From Acidimicrobiaceae bacterium (lineage in GTDB: Bacteria; Actinomycetota; Acidimicrobiia; Acidimicrobiales; RAAP-2), in assembly GCA_003151235.1 (NCBI GenBank), contig PLWZ01000047.1, forward strand, positions 1 through 64,000: a stretch of DNA of 64,000 nucleotides, in the 5' to 3' direction. Shown here piece after piece: positions 8,014-16,256 of this stretch. The position numbers were made by a program, and so were the translations under genes. Numbering within the stretch: position 1 is the stretch's first letter; each line of letters begins with the position of its first letter. Under the pieces are notes generated by a model. It was given only the letters and a program-made list of their open reading frames with translations. It did not search any database and was not told the origin of the DNA.

Positions 8014-8899
8014 CCTCTCCACAATTTCGCCAGCTAAGCGACGAACAAACGCGCCTCGCGGACAACACAGAACGCACAAGCACGGTCGATGGCGGGCTAT
8101 CGGCAGCTATCTGTTGCTTTCGGCCCTCGCACTTATTGTGCTCATCCCCCTGTACATCACTGTGGTCAACTCATTGCTCCAGGGCAATCTGATTGCGCAT
8201 CAGCCCCCACCACTTTTCCCAGTGCACCCCGACTGGAGCACGTACTCGACCGCTTGGACCGAAGGGGATCTCGGTATCTATTTGCGCAACAGCGTCATTG
8301 CAACATCGATCATCGTAAGTGGCCAGCTGTTGACGACCATCTTCGCTGCCTACGCGTTTGCCTTCTTGGAATTCCCTTTCAAGCGCACCCTCTTCGTCGT
8401 GATGCTCTCGACGATGATGATTCCCTTCGAGGTAACTCTGGTGACCAACCTGACCACGATCACCAAGCTCGGTTGGTACAACACGTTTGCCGGACTCACG
8501 GTGCCGTTCCTTGCGACGGGGTTTGGGACCTTCCTATTGCGTCAGGCTTTCCGGCAGTTGCCCAAGGAGCTCCGCGAAGCGGCCGAGCTCGACGGGTACG
8601 GCCACTTTCGATTCCTGTTTCGAATCGCGCTCCCACTTGCCCGGCCGACCGTCGCAGCGTTAGCCGTGTTCTCGTTCCTCGGCGCCTGGAATCAGTACCT
8701 TTGGCCACTCGTCGTGACCGGCGACAACAACGCCATCCGAACGGTCCAGATCGGGCTCAAGCAGCTCCAGGCGACCCAGGCCAATCAGATCAACGTCACA
8801 CTCGCGGGCACGATCATCGCCGCAGCCCCGCTGCTCATTCTCTTGATCATTTTCCAGAAACAGCTGGTCAGGGGCCTGACAGCGGGAGCCGTCAAATAG
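8003..8899 (+). CDS. ABC sugar-type transporter permease (MalG/UgpE-like)
   Basis: This second membrane subunit of the importer has 298 residues, a basic N-terminal tail, six predicted spans and the EAA loop LPKELREAAELDGYGHFRF near residues 185-205. The C-terminus KQLVRGLTAGAVK is the usual MalG/UgpE ending. It starts inside the end of the upstream permease gene (11-bp overlap). It is followed by a 48-bp gap that holds a 9-bp-arm hairpin before the binding-protein gene. Confidence 0.93.
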   Translation: MPSDLSTISPAKRRTNAPRGQHRTHKHGRWRAIGSYLLLSALALIVLIPLYITVVNSLLQGNLIAHQPPPLFPVHPDWSTYSTAWTEGDLGIYLRNSVIATSIIVSGQLLTTIFAAYAFAFLEFPFKRTLFVVMLSTMMIPFEVTLVTNLTTITKLGWYNTFAGLTVPFLATGFGTFLLRQAFRQLPKELREAAELDGYGHFRFLFRIALPLARPTVAALAVFSFLGAWNQYLWPLVVTGDNNAIRTVQIGLKQLQATQANQINVTLAGTIIAAAPLLILLIIFQKQLVRGLTAGAVK

Positions 8900-8919
8900 G
8901 GTCTTTGGCCACTTACGCC

Positions 8920-8949
8920 ATGGACGCAAAAGAGCGAACATGCGTCCAT
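8920..8949 (+). promoter_or_regulatory. Hairpin overlapping the binding-protein start codon
   Basis: The arms ATGGACGCA (8920-8928) and TGCGTCCAT (8941-8949) are exact inverted repeats around a 12-nt loop. The right arm contains the first two bases of the ATG at 8948. In mRNA this could sequester that start or protect upstream permease mRNA from decay, as intergenic hairpins do in other binding-protein operons. An in-frame second ATG at 8954 lies just outside the stem. Confidence 0.5.
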
Positions 8950-10360
8950 GACCATGAGATCCGTTTTCCGAGCCACAGGGGTAGTGGTCGCCACGTCGGC
9001 GCTTGCCCTAGCTATGACGCTCGTCGCTGGCGGGACCAACCCCACCGGAGCATCAACGAAATCCGCCCCTGTCTGCGCCTTGTCGACCCTGGCCAAGGCC
9101 ACGCATCCCGTGAACATCGTCTTCTGGGAGTCCATGAGCCAGGCCAACGCGACCACGTTGAGCAACCTGACCAACGATTTCAACTCCATGCAGACCGCGG
9201 TTCATGTGACGCTCGTGCAGCAGGGTGGTTCGGACGTGACCTGGGAGAAGTACCAGGCCGGACTGAGCAATGGCGAGCTTCCGAATCTGGCGCAGATCCA
9301 GGACACGGACGTCCAGGGTGCTATCGACACTAACTCCATCCTGCCGGTCCAAAATTGCATTACTACGAACCATTACTCGACATCGGATTTCGTCCCTGAA
9401 GTTCTGTCGTACTGGAAGGTCAAGGGGGTCCAGTGGGCACTGCCGTTCGCAGTGTCCAACCCGATCCTCTACTACAACAAGCTCGCCTTTGAGAAGGCGG
9501 GACTGAACCCGAACAAGCCACCAGCTACTCTCCCGCAGATGATCGCCGATGCCGCGGCCCTGAAGAAGGCTGGGTACGGCACTGCCCTCAAGTTGGACTC
9601 ATGGCACCTTGAGACGTGGTTGGCGACCGCAGACCAGCTGTTTGTGAACAAGGCCAACGGTCGAAAGGGCCGCGCGTCGAAGGCCGTGTTTGACACGGCG
9701 ACCGGCCGCAAGATATTCACGCTCCTCGATAACTTTGTTCGGAGTGGGCTGGCCACGACCAATCCCTCTACTGGTCCCTCGGACTATGACAACCTACTTG
9801 GGCTTGGAAACGGTAAGTACGCGATGACGATCGACACATCGGCAGCGTTGGGCACGATCCAAGCGCTTCTGAACGGCGGTCAATACCCCAATGTGCAGCT
9901 CGGAGTGGGAGCCTTCCCCGTGCTCAGCGCATCAACCAAGGGAGGAATCGAACCCGGCGGATCCGCCCTGTACATCATGAAGGAGGGATCATCCCCAGCC
10001 AAGGAAGCAGCGGCGTGGGCCTACATCACGTTCCTCGACAGCACGCAGAGCCAGGCGACCTGGTCCGCTGGCACCGGGTTCATCCCAGTGAGGATGTCGT
10101 CGACCAAAACCGCAACCCTGAAAAACTTGTGGAGTAAGAACCCTGCATTCGCGGTCGCCTATCAGCAGCAGGTCGGTGGCATCACGACTCCGGCCACGTC
10201 GGGATCCGTGATCGGTGACTACTCCGATGTTCGTACTGCGGTCCTGAACGCCGAAATGTCCATGTATCAGAGTGGCGTCTCCCCCGCGGCCGCGCTTTCC
10301 GCGGCTGCCTCCCAGGTGAACTCGATCCTCCAGAGCTACAACCAGCGCCTGGGCTCCTGA
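8948..10360 (+). CDS. Extracellular solute-binding protein of the sugar-type ABC importer
   Basis: The 470-residue family-1 binding protein starts with a Sec-type signal (MTMRSVFRATGVVVATSALALAMTLVAGG). No lipobox cysteine follows, so it is either secreted or held by an uncleaved anchor, which is unusual because most actinobacterial binding proteins are lipoproteins. The mature part has the expected two-lobe pattern, with NIVFWESMSQ at the N-terminal strand and the hinge-type GTGFIPVR near the end. It is the last gene of the ATPase-permease-permease-binding protein operon. ATG 8948 or 8954 is the start, depending on the overlapping hairpin. Confidence 0.9.
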   Translation: MTMRSVFRATGVVVATSALALAMTLVAGGTNPTGASTKSAPVCALSTLAKATHPVNIVFWESMSQANATTLSNLTNDFNSMQTAVHVTLVQQGGSDVTWEKYQAGLSNGELPNLAQIQDTDVQGAIDTNSILPVQNCITTNHYSTSDFVPEVLSYWKVKGVQWALPFAVSNPILYYNKLAFEKAGLNPNKPPATLPQMIADAAALKKAGYGTALKLDSWHLETWLATADQLFVNKANGRKGRASKAVFDTATGRKIFTLLDNFVRSGLATTNPSTGPSDYDNLLGLGNGKYAMTIDTSAALGTIQALLNGGQYPNVQLGVGAFPVLSASTKGGIEPGGSALYIMKEGSSPAKEAAAWAYITFLDSTQSQATWSAGTGFIPVRMSSTKTATLKNLWSKNPAFAVAYQQQVGGITTPATSGSVIGDYSDVRTAVLNAEMSMYQSGVSPAAALSAAASQVNSILQSYNQRLGS

Positions 10361-10500
10361 CTTGGCGACCCTGATGGAACCGTTTGCGAGCCGAGATTGA
10401 CCAGCGTCGGCGAATCCGAGAAGGACACCTGAGGCCCAACCCGTCCGTATCCCCCAGAATCCGTCGACAACGCCCCGGGACCGGCCAAACCGGCCAGGGT

Positions 10501-10552
10501 CCAGGACCTGGGGATTGTGGAGACACCGCTGCTTAACCTGTGGAGACACCGA
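10501..10552 (+). repeat. Dispersed repeat family 1, copy 1
   Basis: This copy has a CCAGGACCTGGG palindromic head, then TGTGGAGAC, then CTTAACCTGTGGAG. A second copy follows at 10633, and related copies occur at 16051, 19888, 24670 and 27715, all in the same orientation and all between genes. It lies in the 356-bp gap after the binding-protein gene. I see no gene in that gap. Confidence 0.6.
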
Positions 10553-10632
10553 GTGAACCCTGGCCCTGACCCTGGCCAGCGCGTCCGTAGTCTTCAGGAA
10601 AGGTGCGACCGGTCTTGCGGTCAACGCGCCGA

Positions 10633-10680
10633 CCCAGGACCTGGGCGTGTGGATACTGCCGTCCTTAACCTGTGGAGCGC
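10633..10680 (+). repeat. Dispersed repeat family 1, copy 2
   Basis: The order is the same as in copy 1: CCCAGGACCTGGG, GTGTGGATAC, CCTTAACCTGTGGAG. The two copies are about 130 bp apart and most similar to each other over ~45 bp. The right end reaches the earliest possible start (GTG 10672) of the following hydrolase frame, which argues that the hydrolase really starts further downstream. Confidence 0.6.
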
Positions 10681-10716
10681 TCGACGCGCCGGGTGCCGCC
10701 GACGGAAGATAGGGAG

Positions 10717-11946
10717 GTGACCGACCTCCCGGAGATTAACGGAGCCTGTGCCGCCGGTTTCGAGCCGGTCCGCGACGCTTTTGAGAAGAACTTCCGCGAC
10801 CACGGTGAGGTGGGAGCCGCCTTCGCTCTCGCTCTCGATGGGGAAATCGTCGTTGATCTGTGGGCGGGCTGGGCCGACCGTGGACGAACCCGGCCGTGGA
10901 CGAGGGACACGCTCGTCAACGTGTACTCCACCACCAAGGGGATGACGGCCCTGTGCGCCCACATCCTGGCCGACCGGGGCGAGCTCGACCTGGACGCCCC
11001 GGTGACCGAGTACTGGCCCGAGTTCGGCCAAGCGGGCAAGTCGGCAATACCGGTCCGGCAGCTACTCACCCACCAGGCCGGCCTTCCGGTGATCGACGAG
11101 AACCTGCCTCCCGGCGCCGCCCTCGACTGGGAGCGGATGGTTGAGGCCCTCGAGCATCAGGCACCGGTCTGGGAGCCCGGCTCCAAACAGGGCTACCACG
11201 CGGTCACGTTCGGCTGGCTCGTGGGCGAGGTGGTACGGCGGGCGGCGGGCGCGGACCGATTCGGCGACTTCCTTGCCGAGGCGGTGGTCGAGCCCCTCGG
11301 TCTGGACATGTACGTCGGCACTCCGCGGTCGGAACACCACCGGGTGGCGGACCTGGTGAGAGACCGCCCCGCCACCGCCCCCCCGCCGCCTGAGGCCCCG
11401 CCGGTCGACGAGACTTCGGAGGCGAGGGCGATGCGGGAGCGCTTCACGGCGATGCTCGCGCCGGGCTCGCTAGCCTCCCGTTCCCTCGGGTTGGCCTCGG
11501 TTCCCTACGCGGCCGGCAACAACAGCCCCGAGTGGCGGTCCGCCCAAATGCCCGCGGCCAATGGCCACACCACCGCCCGGTCGCTCGCCCGAATGTACGG
11601 CGCCCTCGCCAGAGGCGGGGAGGTCGATGGAGTTCGGCTGCTCAGCCCAGAGGCGGTCCGGCGGGCGGCGAGCGAACAGGTGCGCGGCCCAGATGCCGTG
11701 CTGGTGATGGAGACCCGCCGCTCGCTCGGGTTCATGCTCCCGGTACCCGGCCAGCCGGACAACCGGGGTCCCGCCTCCTTCGGCCACGGTGGAGCGGGCG
11801 GTTCGCTCGGCTACGCCGACCCGGACCGGGGAATCGGCTTCGGGTACACGATGAACAAGATGTGGGACCTGGGGTCCTTCATGACGCCGGACCCGCGGGC
11901 GCAGTCCCTGGTGGCTGCCGTCCACGGTTGCCTGAACGCCGCCTGA
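10717..11946 (+). CDS. Serine hydrolase of the beta-lactamase class C / EstB family
   Basis: This is a penicillin-binding-protein-fold hydrolase of about 410 residues. The catalytic Ser-x-x-Lys is in YSTTKGM (about residue 71), the Tyr of the YxN-like motif is in GYHAVTFGW (about 160), and the third motif is HGGAGG (about 357) instead of KTG, as in carboxylesterase-type members. No signal peptide is visible, so it is probably cytoplasmic and acts on small esters or lactones. Possible starts are GTG 10672, 10693 and 10717. I prefer 10717 (VTDLPEING), preceded by AGGGAG, because the upstream frame lies in repeat DNA. It is flanked by the sugar-type importer and, convergently, by the HxlR gene. 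Confidence 0.85.
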   Translation: MTDLPEINGACAAGFEPVRDAFEKNFRDHGEVGAAFALALDGEIVVDLWAGWADRGRTRPWTRDTLVNVYSTTKGMTALCAHILADRGELDLDAPVTEYWPEFGQAGKSAIPVRQLLTHQAGLPVIDENLPPGAALDWERMVEALEHQAPVWEPGSKQGYHAVTFGWLVGEVVRRAAGADRFGDFLAEAVVEPLGLDMYVGTPRSEHHRVADLVRDRPATAPPPPEAPPVDETSEARAMRERFTAMLAPGSLASRSLGLASVPYAAGNNSPEWRSAQMPAANGHTTARSLARMYGALARGGEVDGVRLLSPEAVRRAASEQVRGPDAVLVMETRRSLGFMLPVPGQPDNRGPASFGHGGAGGSLGYADPDRGIGFGYTMNKMWDLGSFMTPDPRAQSLVAAVHGCLNAA

Positions 11947-12045
11947 AGCCGCCGGAAGATCAGCCCGAGAGAGCACTCCACTGCGGACCCGGACCCAGGC
12001 CGATCGAAGCTGGCTCCGAACGGGATTCGTTGGGTGAGCGGCAGC

Positions 12046-12483
12046 TCAGCCGGAGGCGCTGATTTCGAGAGCATGCGCAGCGTCGTATAGCTCCCTTGCC
12101 ATAGCGATTTCGACATGATGGGCGATGGCCCACTCCACGAGGGACTGGACGGTGGCGAGCAGCGTGTGCCCGAGCTTCGTCAGTTCGTAGTCGACTCGGG
12201 GGGGGACGACGGCGAACACCGTGCGCGTCACCAACCCATCCCGCTCGAGTTGACGAAGGGTCAAGGTGAGCATGCGTTGACTGATGCCGTCGATCTCTCG
12301 CTTGAGTTCGCCGAACCGGCGTCGACGACCCCCGAGCAGCGCGATGACCAAGACGGACCATTTGTCGCCGATGAGATCGAGAGTCCGACGCGCCTCGCAC
12401 GCCCCGCTTTCGCGGGCCCGATCCCACCAGTCGTCCCCGGTTCCCTCGCTGTGACCAAGTGACTTACAAGTGCCGTCTTCCAT
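12046..12483 (-). CDS. HxlR-family transcriptional regulator
   Basis: The 145-residue winged-helix protein has the family core CEARRTLDLIGDKWSVLV, then FGELKREIDGISQRMLT and LRQLERDGLVTRTVF. HxlR regulators often sense electrophiles or oxidants through a conserved cysteine, and Cys32 of the preferred frame lies at the expected place just before the winged helix. The start is ATG 12483 with GGAGG two bases upstream; GTG 12501 is an alternative without a ribosome site. It is divergent from the YceI gene, with AT-rich operator-like repeats in the 70-bp gap, so control of itself and yceI is likely. Confidence 0.88.
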   Translation of the reverse strand: MEDGTCKSLGHSEGTGDDWWDRARESGACEARRTLDLIGDKWSVLVIALLGGRRRRFGELKREIDGISQRMLTLTLRQLERDGLVTRTVFAVVPPRVDYELTKLGHTLLATVQSLVEWAIAHHVEIAMARELYDAAHALEISASG

Positions 12484-12510
12484 TACCTCCAATGGTGCCA
12501 CATAATGGGG

Positions 12511-12546
12511 TTAGTTACAATAAGGAACTCAATATAAAGGAGTTAC
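12511..12546. promoter_or_regulatory. Promoter and operator-like repeats between hxlR and yceI genes
   Basis: On the plus strand TTAGTT (12511-12516) and TATAAA (12533-12538) are 16 bp apart and could form the yceI promoter. Overlapping it are the inverted pair AACTC (12526-12530) / GAGTT (12540-12544) and the direct repeat AGTTAC (12513-12518 and 12541-12546). The AT content is much higher than in the surroundings. Binding by the divergent HxlR protein is the natural inference. Confidence 0.5.
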
Positions 12547-12553
12547 TGACCCC

Positions 12554-13153
12554 ATGAGCAGGAACCACCCTGAAACGACGCTGGACCTCGCCACCCTCCC
12601 CTTGTCCCAGGGTGAATGGCGGCTCGACCCTCTTCACTCTGCGGTGGTGTTCTCGATCCGCCACCTAGGTCTGTCCAAGGTCCGGGGCCGCTTCGATCGC
12701 TTTGAAGCCAGCCTGAACGTCGGGGCCGCCCTGTCCGACGTCCGAGTCGAGGCCACCGTCGACATGGCGTCGGTCGATACCAACAATGACGACCGGGATG
12801 CCCACTTGCGCTCGACCGACTTCTTCGGGGTGGAAGCTCACCCGACGATGCATTTCCTGTCAACGGAGGTGACGTTGTCCGACGACGGATACCGCATCGT
12901 CGGCGAGTTGACCATCAACGGCATCACGCGGCCAATCGAGATGCCTGTCGAGTTCCATGGACTGCAGGACTTTCAGGGTCGAGAGCTCCATGCCGGGTTT
13001 AGCGCCGAGGGTGAGCTGCACCGAAGTGAGTTTGGCATCGACTTCGGGATCTTGCCCTTGGGGGGCGACAGGCTCGCGCTGGCCGATGTGGTGAAGTTCG
13101 AACTCGACATCCAGTTCGTCGCCCCATCCATCGCCAAACAAGACGCGGAGTAG
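12554..13153 (+). CDS. YceI family protein
   Basis: The 199-residue lipocalin-like beta-barrel has the family landmarks WRLDPLHSAVVFSIRHLG, the FDRFEA strand, HPTMHFLST and LTINGITRPIEMPVEF. YceI proteins bind polyisoprenoid or other amphipathic ligands, and many are linked to stress responses. No signal peptide is visible, unlike the periplasmic E. coli homologue, so this is probably cytoplasmic, as are many actinobacterial members. AAAGGAG lies 9 bases before ATG 12554. It is divergent from an HxlR regulator and followed 75 bp later by a strong hairpin. Confidence 0.93.
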   Translation: MSRNHPETTLDLATLPLSQGEWRLDPLHSAVVFSIRHLGLSKVRGRFDRFEASLNVGAALSDVRVEATVDMASVDTNNDDRDAHLRSTDFFGVEAHPTMHFLSTEVTLSDDGYRIVGELTINGITRPIEMPVEFHGLQDFQGRELHAGFSAEGELHRSEFGIDFGILPLGGDRLALADVVKFELDIQFVAPSIAKQDAE

Positions 13154-13215
13154 GTGCATCAACGATCTGTTAGTGCAGCAGGTCGGCGTTGACGACCGGT
13201 TCTCCAAATCGGATA

Positions 13216-13260
13216 CCACCTGAAACGCACAAACCGCCGGCCTTCGGGCCGGCGGTTTGT
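13216..13260 (+). terminator. Strong 14-bp hairpin, member of dispersed repeat family 2
   Basis: The arms at 13229-13242 and 13247-13260 pair perfectly around a TTCG tetraloop, preceded by the family-2 lead CACCTGAAACGC. It lies downstream of the YceI gene and would terminate it, although no T-run follows directly. Near-identical hairpins with the same lead are at 16218 and 18924. Confidence 0.7.
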
Positions 13261-13404
13261 CATTGGACCTCTTGGACGTCGACACCGACGCCATGAGCGA
13301 CGGGCTGGTCACCTGAGCGTCGCGGCCCCGACGAACGGCACGGTCGTACACCCGTAGCGAGGCCGCCAGTGACGGTCCAGGGTCCGACATGGGAACATGA
13401 CGCC

Positions 13405-13617
13405 ATGACGAAGCCATGGTCAAGCGCCCCGGCCGAGGACGTGGTGGTGGGCGAGCGCGTGCGGCTGGGGAACGGAGAAGTCGTGCAGGTCTCGAAGATC
13501 GAAGACACGTTCATGGGTATGAACACGATGCTGGCGTTCATCGAGGACACGCCAGCGCGATGGTTCAAGGCGCCGGTGCCCAAGGGAACCACTGTCGAGG
13601 TCGAGCGGGATAGCTGA
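13405..13617 (+). CDS. Small hypothetical protein
   Basis: A 70-residue protein from ATG 13405 (MTKPWSSAPAEDVVVGERV). The alternating hydrophobic pattern with short turns (VVVGERVRLGNGEVVQVSKIED) suggests a small all-beta fold such as an SH3-like barrel. There are no cysteines or catalytic motifs and no membrane segment. The frame is open upstream to 13369, but that start has no ribosome site. I do not recognise the family. It sits alone between the YceI hairpin and the MFS exporter. Confidence 0.5.
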   Translation: MTKPWSSAPAEDVVVGERVRLGNGEVVQVSKIEDTFMGMNTMLAFIEDTPARWFKAPVPKGTTVEVERDS

Positions 13618-13752
13618 CCACCCTCGCCGCCCGAGGCCGGCGAGAGGGCTCCGCCGACCGATCCGTTCGCATCGGGCCGCCCGTAGATCGCTGCCTGATC
13701 AGGAAAGCTCTGACCCCCCGGGGGAAGGTCCCGGGCACCGTGGGAGAACATG

Positions 13753-15303
13753 ATGGCAGTAGACGAACGCCTCATCGCCCCGAGCGCCAGCGCGCGCATG
13801 CGAGACAATCCGTGGTGGACCCTCATCACGGTCGCCCTCGGAATCGTGATGGTGGGCCTGGACGGTACCGTCGTAGCGATCGCCAACCCGTTCATCGGGC
13901 GCAGCCTCCACGCATCGCTGTCGGACCTGCAGTGGATCACCAACGCCTATCTGTTGGTGTTGGCGGTCCTCTTGGTGGTGGGCGGGCGTTTAGGTGACCG
14001 TTATGGGCGCCGCCGCATCTTCCTCACCGGCGTCGTCGGGTTCGCCCTCGCCTCGGTCGGCGTCGGGTTGGCCGATTCGATTACCGGCGCCATCATCCTG
14101 CGCGGCCTCCAGGGGGCCTTCGGGGCGCTCCTTCTGCCGAACACGCTTGCCCTCATGCGGGTGGCGTTTCCCGACGACAAGCTCAACAGCGCCATCGGCA
14201 TCTGGAGCTCGATGTCCGCACTGGCGACCGCCGGGGCGCCGATCATCGGCGGGCTCCTGGTCGAGCACGTCTCATGGCAGAGCGTCTTCTATCTCAACGT
14301 CCCCGTCGCCATCATCACCTGCGCGGTCGGCGCGTTTGCGCTGAGCGAGAGTCGCGAGAGCGTGAGGGAGCGAGTCGACTCGACCGGCGTCCTGACGCTT
14401 TCGATCTCGCTCTTCGCCATCGTCTTTGGCATCGTGAAGGCACAGTCGTGGGGATGGGGCAACCCGAGCACGCTCGGGTTCTTGAGTGGGGGCCTCGCGA
14501 TGATGGCCGTGTTCGTCTGGGTCGAGCTGCGAGCGCCCGCCCCGCTCGTGCCACCCCGCTTCTTCCGGATCAGGTCTGTGTCCCTCGGAAGCACCACGGT
14601 GGTCCTCAGCTTCTTCGCGCTCTTCGCGGTGCTGTTCTTCGTGAGCTTGTTCCTCCAGAACGTGCAGGGGCTCAGCGCAGTGGCCACCGGAACGCGCACC
14701 CTTGCGCTCACGCTGGCGTTCGCGCTCACGAGCATCAGGGCGGCCCGGATCACTACGAGGCTCGGGCCCGGCCTCACCATTACCATCGGCCTTTTGCTGG
14801 TGGCCGGGGCGCTGCTCGGGATGACCGTGCTCGAGCCAAACTCCGGCTACCCCGTCCTGTTCCCCTCGCTCGCCGGCCTCGGGATAGGGCTCGGTCTGGT
14901 GGTCGTGGCGTCAGCCGAGGCCATCATCGGCAGCGTGCCCGTCGACGACGCCGGACTGGCGGGTGGGCTGCAGGCGACGGCGGCACAGCTGGGCGGGGTG
15001 CTCGGGGCGTCGGTGCTCGGCTCGGTGGTGGCGGCCCGGGCCACGAGTGTGTTGCCGGCTCGCCTCGCCTCGGCCGGGGTCGGCCCCGCCATGACGCGCC
15101 ACGCGCTGGCCAACGCAGCGCTCGTGGGTCAGGGTCTCTCGGTAAGCCGGGCGTCGGCGGTCATCCAAGCCAGTCACGCGGCTTTCATCTCGGGGTTCCA
15201 CCTGGCTCTCCTGATCGGCAGCGCGGTGGCATTCCTCGGCGCGCTCACCGGCCCGTTCATCCGGCGAAACGAGCTGACCGAGGTCGTCGCGGTCCACCTC
15301 TGA
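13753..15303 (+). CDS. MFS transporter, DHA2 (EmrB/QacA) family
   Basis: A membrane exporter of about 516 residues with 14 predicted spans, as expected for DHA2 drug:H+ antiporters. The family motif D1 near the first span is seen as MVGLDGTVVAIANPFI, motif A as GGRLGDRYGRRRIFLTG (about residues 78-94), and motif C-like Gly/Pro residues in span 5 (ALATAGAPIIGGLLVEH). Two starts are adjacent, ATG 13750 and ATG 13753; GGGAG is better spaced for the second. No regulator adjoins, so the substrate is unknown. A toxic-compound or metabolite exporter is the usual role. Confidence 0.92.
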   Translation: MAVDERLIAPSASARMRDNPWWTLITVALGIVMVGLDGTVVAIANPFIGRSLHASLSDLQWITNAYLLVLAVLLVVGGRLGDRYGRRRIFLTGVVGFALASVGVGLADSITGAIILRGLQGAFGALLLPNTLALMRVAFPDDKLNSAIGIWSSMSALATAGAPIIGGLLVEHVSWQSVFYLNVPVAIITCAVGAFALSESRESVRERVDSTGVLTLSISLFAIVFGIVKAQSWGWGNPSTLGFLSGGLAMMAVFVWVELRAPAPLVPPRFFRIRSVSLGSTTVVLSFFALFAVLFFVSLFLQNVQGLSAVATGTRTLALTLAFALTSIRAARITTRLGPGLTITIGLLLVAGALLGMTVLEPNSGYPVLFPSLAGLGIGLGLVVVASAEAIIGSVPVDDAGLAGGLQATAAQLGGVLGASVLGSVVAARATSVLPARLASAGVGPAMTRHALANAALVGQGLSVSRASAVIQASHAAFISGFHLALLIGSAVAFLGALTGPFIRRNELTEVVAVHL

Positions 15304-15449
15304 TCGGCGTACCCAGCGGGTCGCATCGTCCCTGTGCCCCTCCACGGCATCTAGGGCCCGAGGGAAACCCGAAACCTACTCACCACGCGTGTCACGACGG
15401 TCACCTCGAACGCTCAAGGCTGGCCGGGTGCCGTCTACGATGCCCACCG

Positions 15450-16040
15450 ATGACCGGGACCCGGCCGGGAATGCACTGGGCGGAGGAGCGGTCCAACCAC
15501 GGTGGGGTGGACGAGATTCCCCTCTCCGCTGGCATGCCCGGGCGGCTGTGGCTCTGTGGGAAGCAGTTCATCGGCGCCAACCCCGAAGCGGCGCTGGCAT
15601 ACATCGACGGCACGGCCGTCGTGTGCCTGAACGAGCCGAACGAGTTGGATCGCTATCCGCACTACGTGGAGTGGCTGAGGTCCCAACCGGCGAGCCGCGT
15701 GCTCTGGTGGCCGATTCCAGACCTCTATGTGCCCGACCGTGACGCCGCCCCCCACCTCTTCGAGCAGCTTCGTTCCCGCCTAAGCGATGGCCAACGCCTA
15801 CTCATGCACTGTGGCGCGGGCGTCGGCCGGGCGGGCACCATTGCTGCAGGCCTTCTGGTGACCATGGGCGAGACGCCACTAGACGCGATCGCTCGTGTCC
15901 GCGCACACCGTCCAATGGGCGGGCCAGAGGCCGGGCCGCAGACCGAGTTTCTCTACTGGCTCTGGGCGGAGTGGGGTGGGGACCTCGAGACGCGAGCAGA
16001 TGAACGGCCATCGACTGTGCCACCACACAGTCAACGGTGA
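15450..16040 (+). CDS. Protein-tyrosine/dual-specificity phosphatase-like protein
   Basis: The 196-residue protein carries the cysteine-phosphatase P-loop HCGAGVGRAGT with Cys at about residue 121 and Arg at 127. A candidate general-acid Asp lies upstream in WWPIPDLYVPD (about residue 93). The C-terminal part has the conserved RAHRPMGGPEAGPQTEF block seen in bacterial dual-specificity phosphatases. The start is ATG 15450 or ATG 15471 (MHWAEERS). Substrates could be phosphoproteins or inositol-like phosphates. No kinase is adjacent. The gene ends 10 bp before a copy of repeat family 1. Confidence 0.85.
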   Translation: MTGTRPGMHWAEERSNHGGVDEIPLSAGMPGRLWLCGKQFIGANPEAALAYIDGTAVVCLNEPNELDRYPHYVEWLRSQPASRVLWWPIPDLYVPDRDAAPHLFEQLRSRLSDGQRLLMHCGAGVGRAGTIAAGLLVTMGETPLDAIARVRAHRPMGGPEAGPQTEFLYWLWAEWGGDLETRADERPSTVPPHSQR

Positions 16041-16050
16041 TGCGCTGTCC

Positions 16051-16166
16051 CGACCTGCCCGTGTGGAGACTCACCTCCTTACCTGTGGAGCCTCCGAGTG
16101 CCCAACCGCATCCGCCCCGGTTGTCACGTTTCCTGTACACCCCACTCGGGGGTGTTCATGAAACCC
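16051..16166 (+). repeat. Dispersed repeat family 1, longest copy
   Basis: The copy has CGACCTGCCCGTGTGGAGAC, CCTTACCTGTGGAG, then a second half with GTTTCCTGTACACCCCAC and GTTCATGAA that is shared with the copies at 24670 and 27715. Inside it ACACCCC (16137-16143) and GGGGTGT (16149-16155) form a 7-bp hairpin. It is followed directly by a family-2 element, so the two may be halves of one ~200-bp composite element. Confidence 0.6.
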
Positions 16167-16178
16167 CTTGTTGAAGGT

Positions 16179-16249
16179 GGCGATGAGTCTTTGACTCGGC
16201 CGTCATCCCCTGAAACGCACAACTGCCGGCCTTCGGGCCGGCAGTTGTG
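16179..16249 (+). repeat. Dispersed repeat family 2 with 14-bp hairpin
   Basis: GGCGATGAGTC..TTGACTC, then CATCCCCTGAAACGCACAA, then a perfect hairpin (arms 16218-16231 and 16236-16249, TTCG loop). The whole 70-bp unit recurs at 18885-18955 with only a few differences. The hairpin lies 7 bp beyond the relE stop and may also terminate that operon. Confidence 0.65.
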
Positions 16250-16256
16250 TTGGGCG

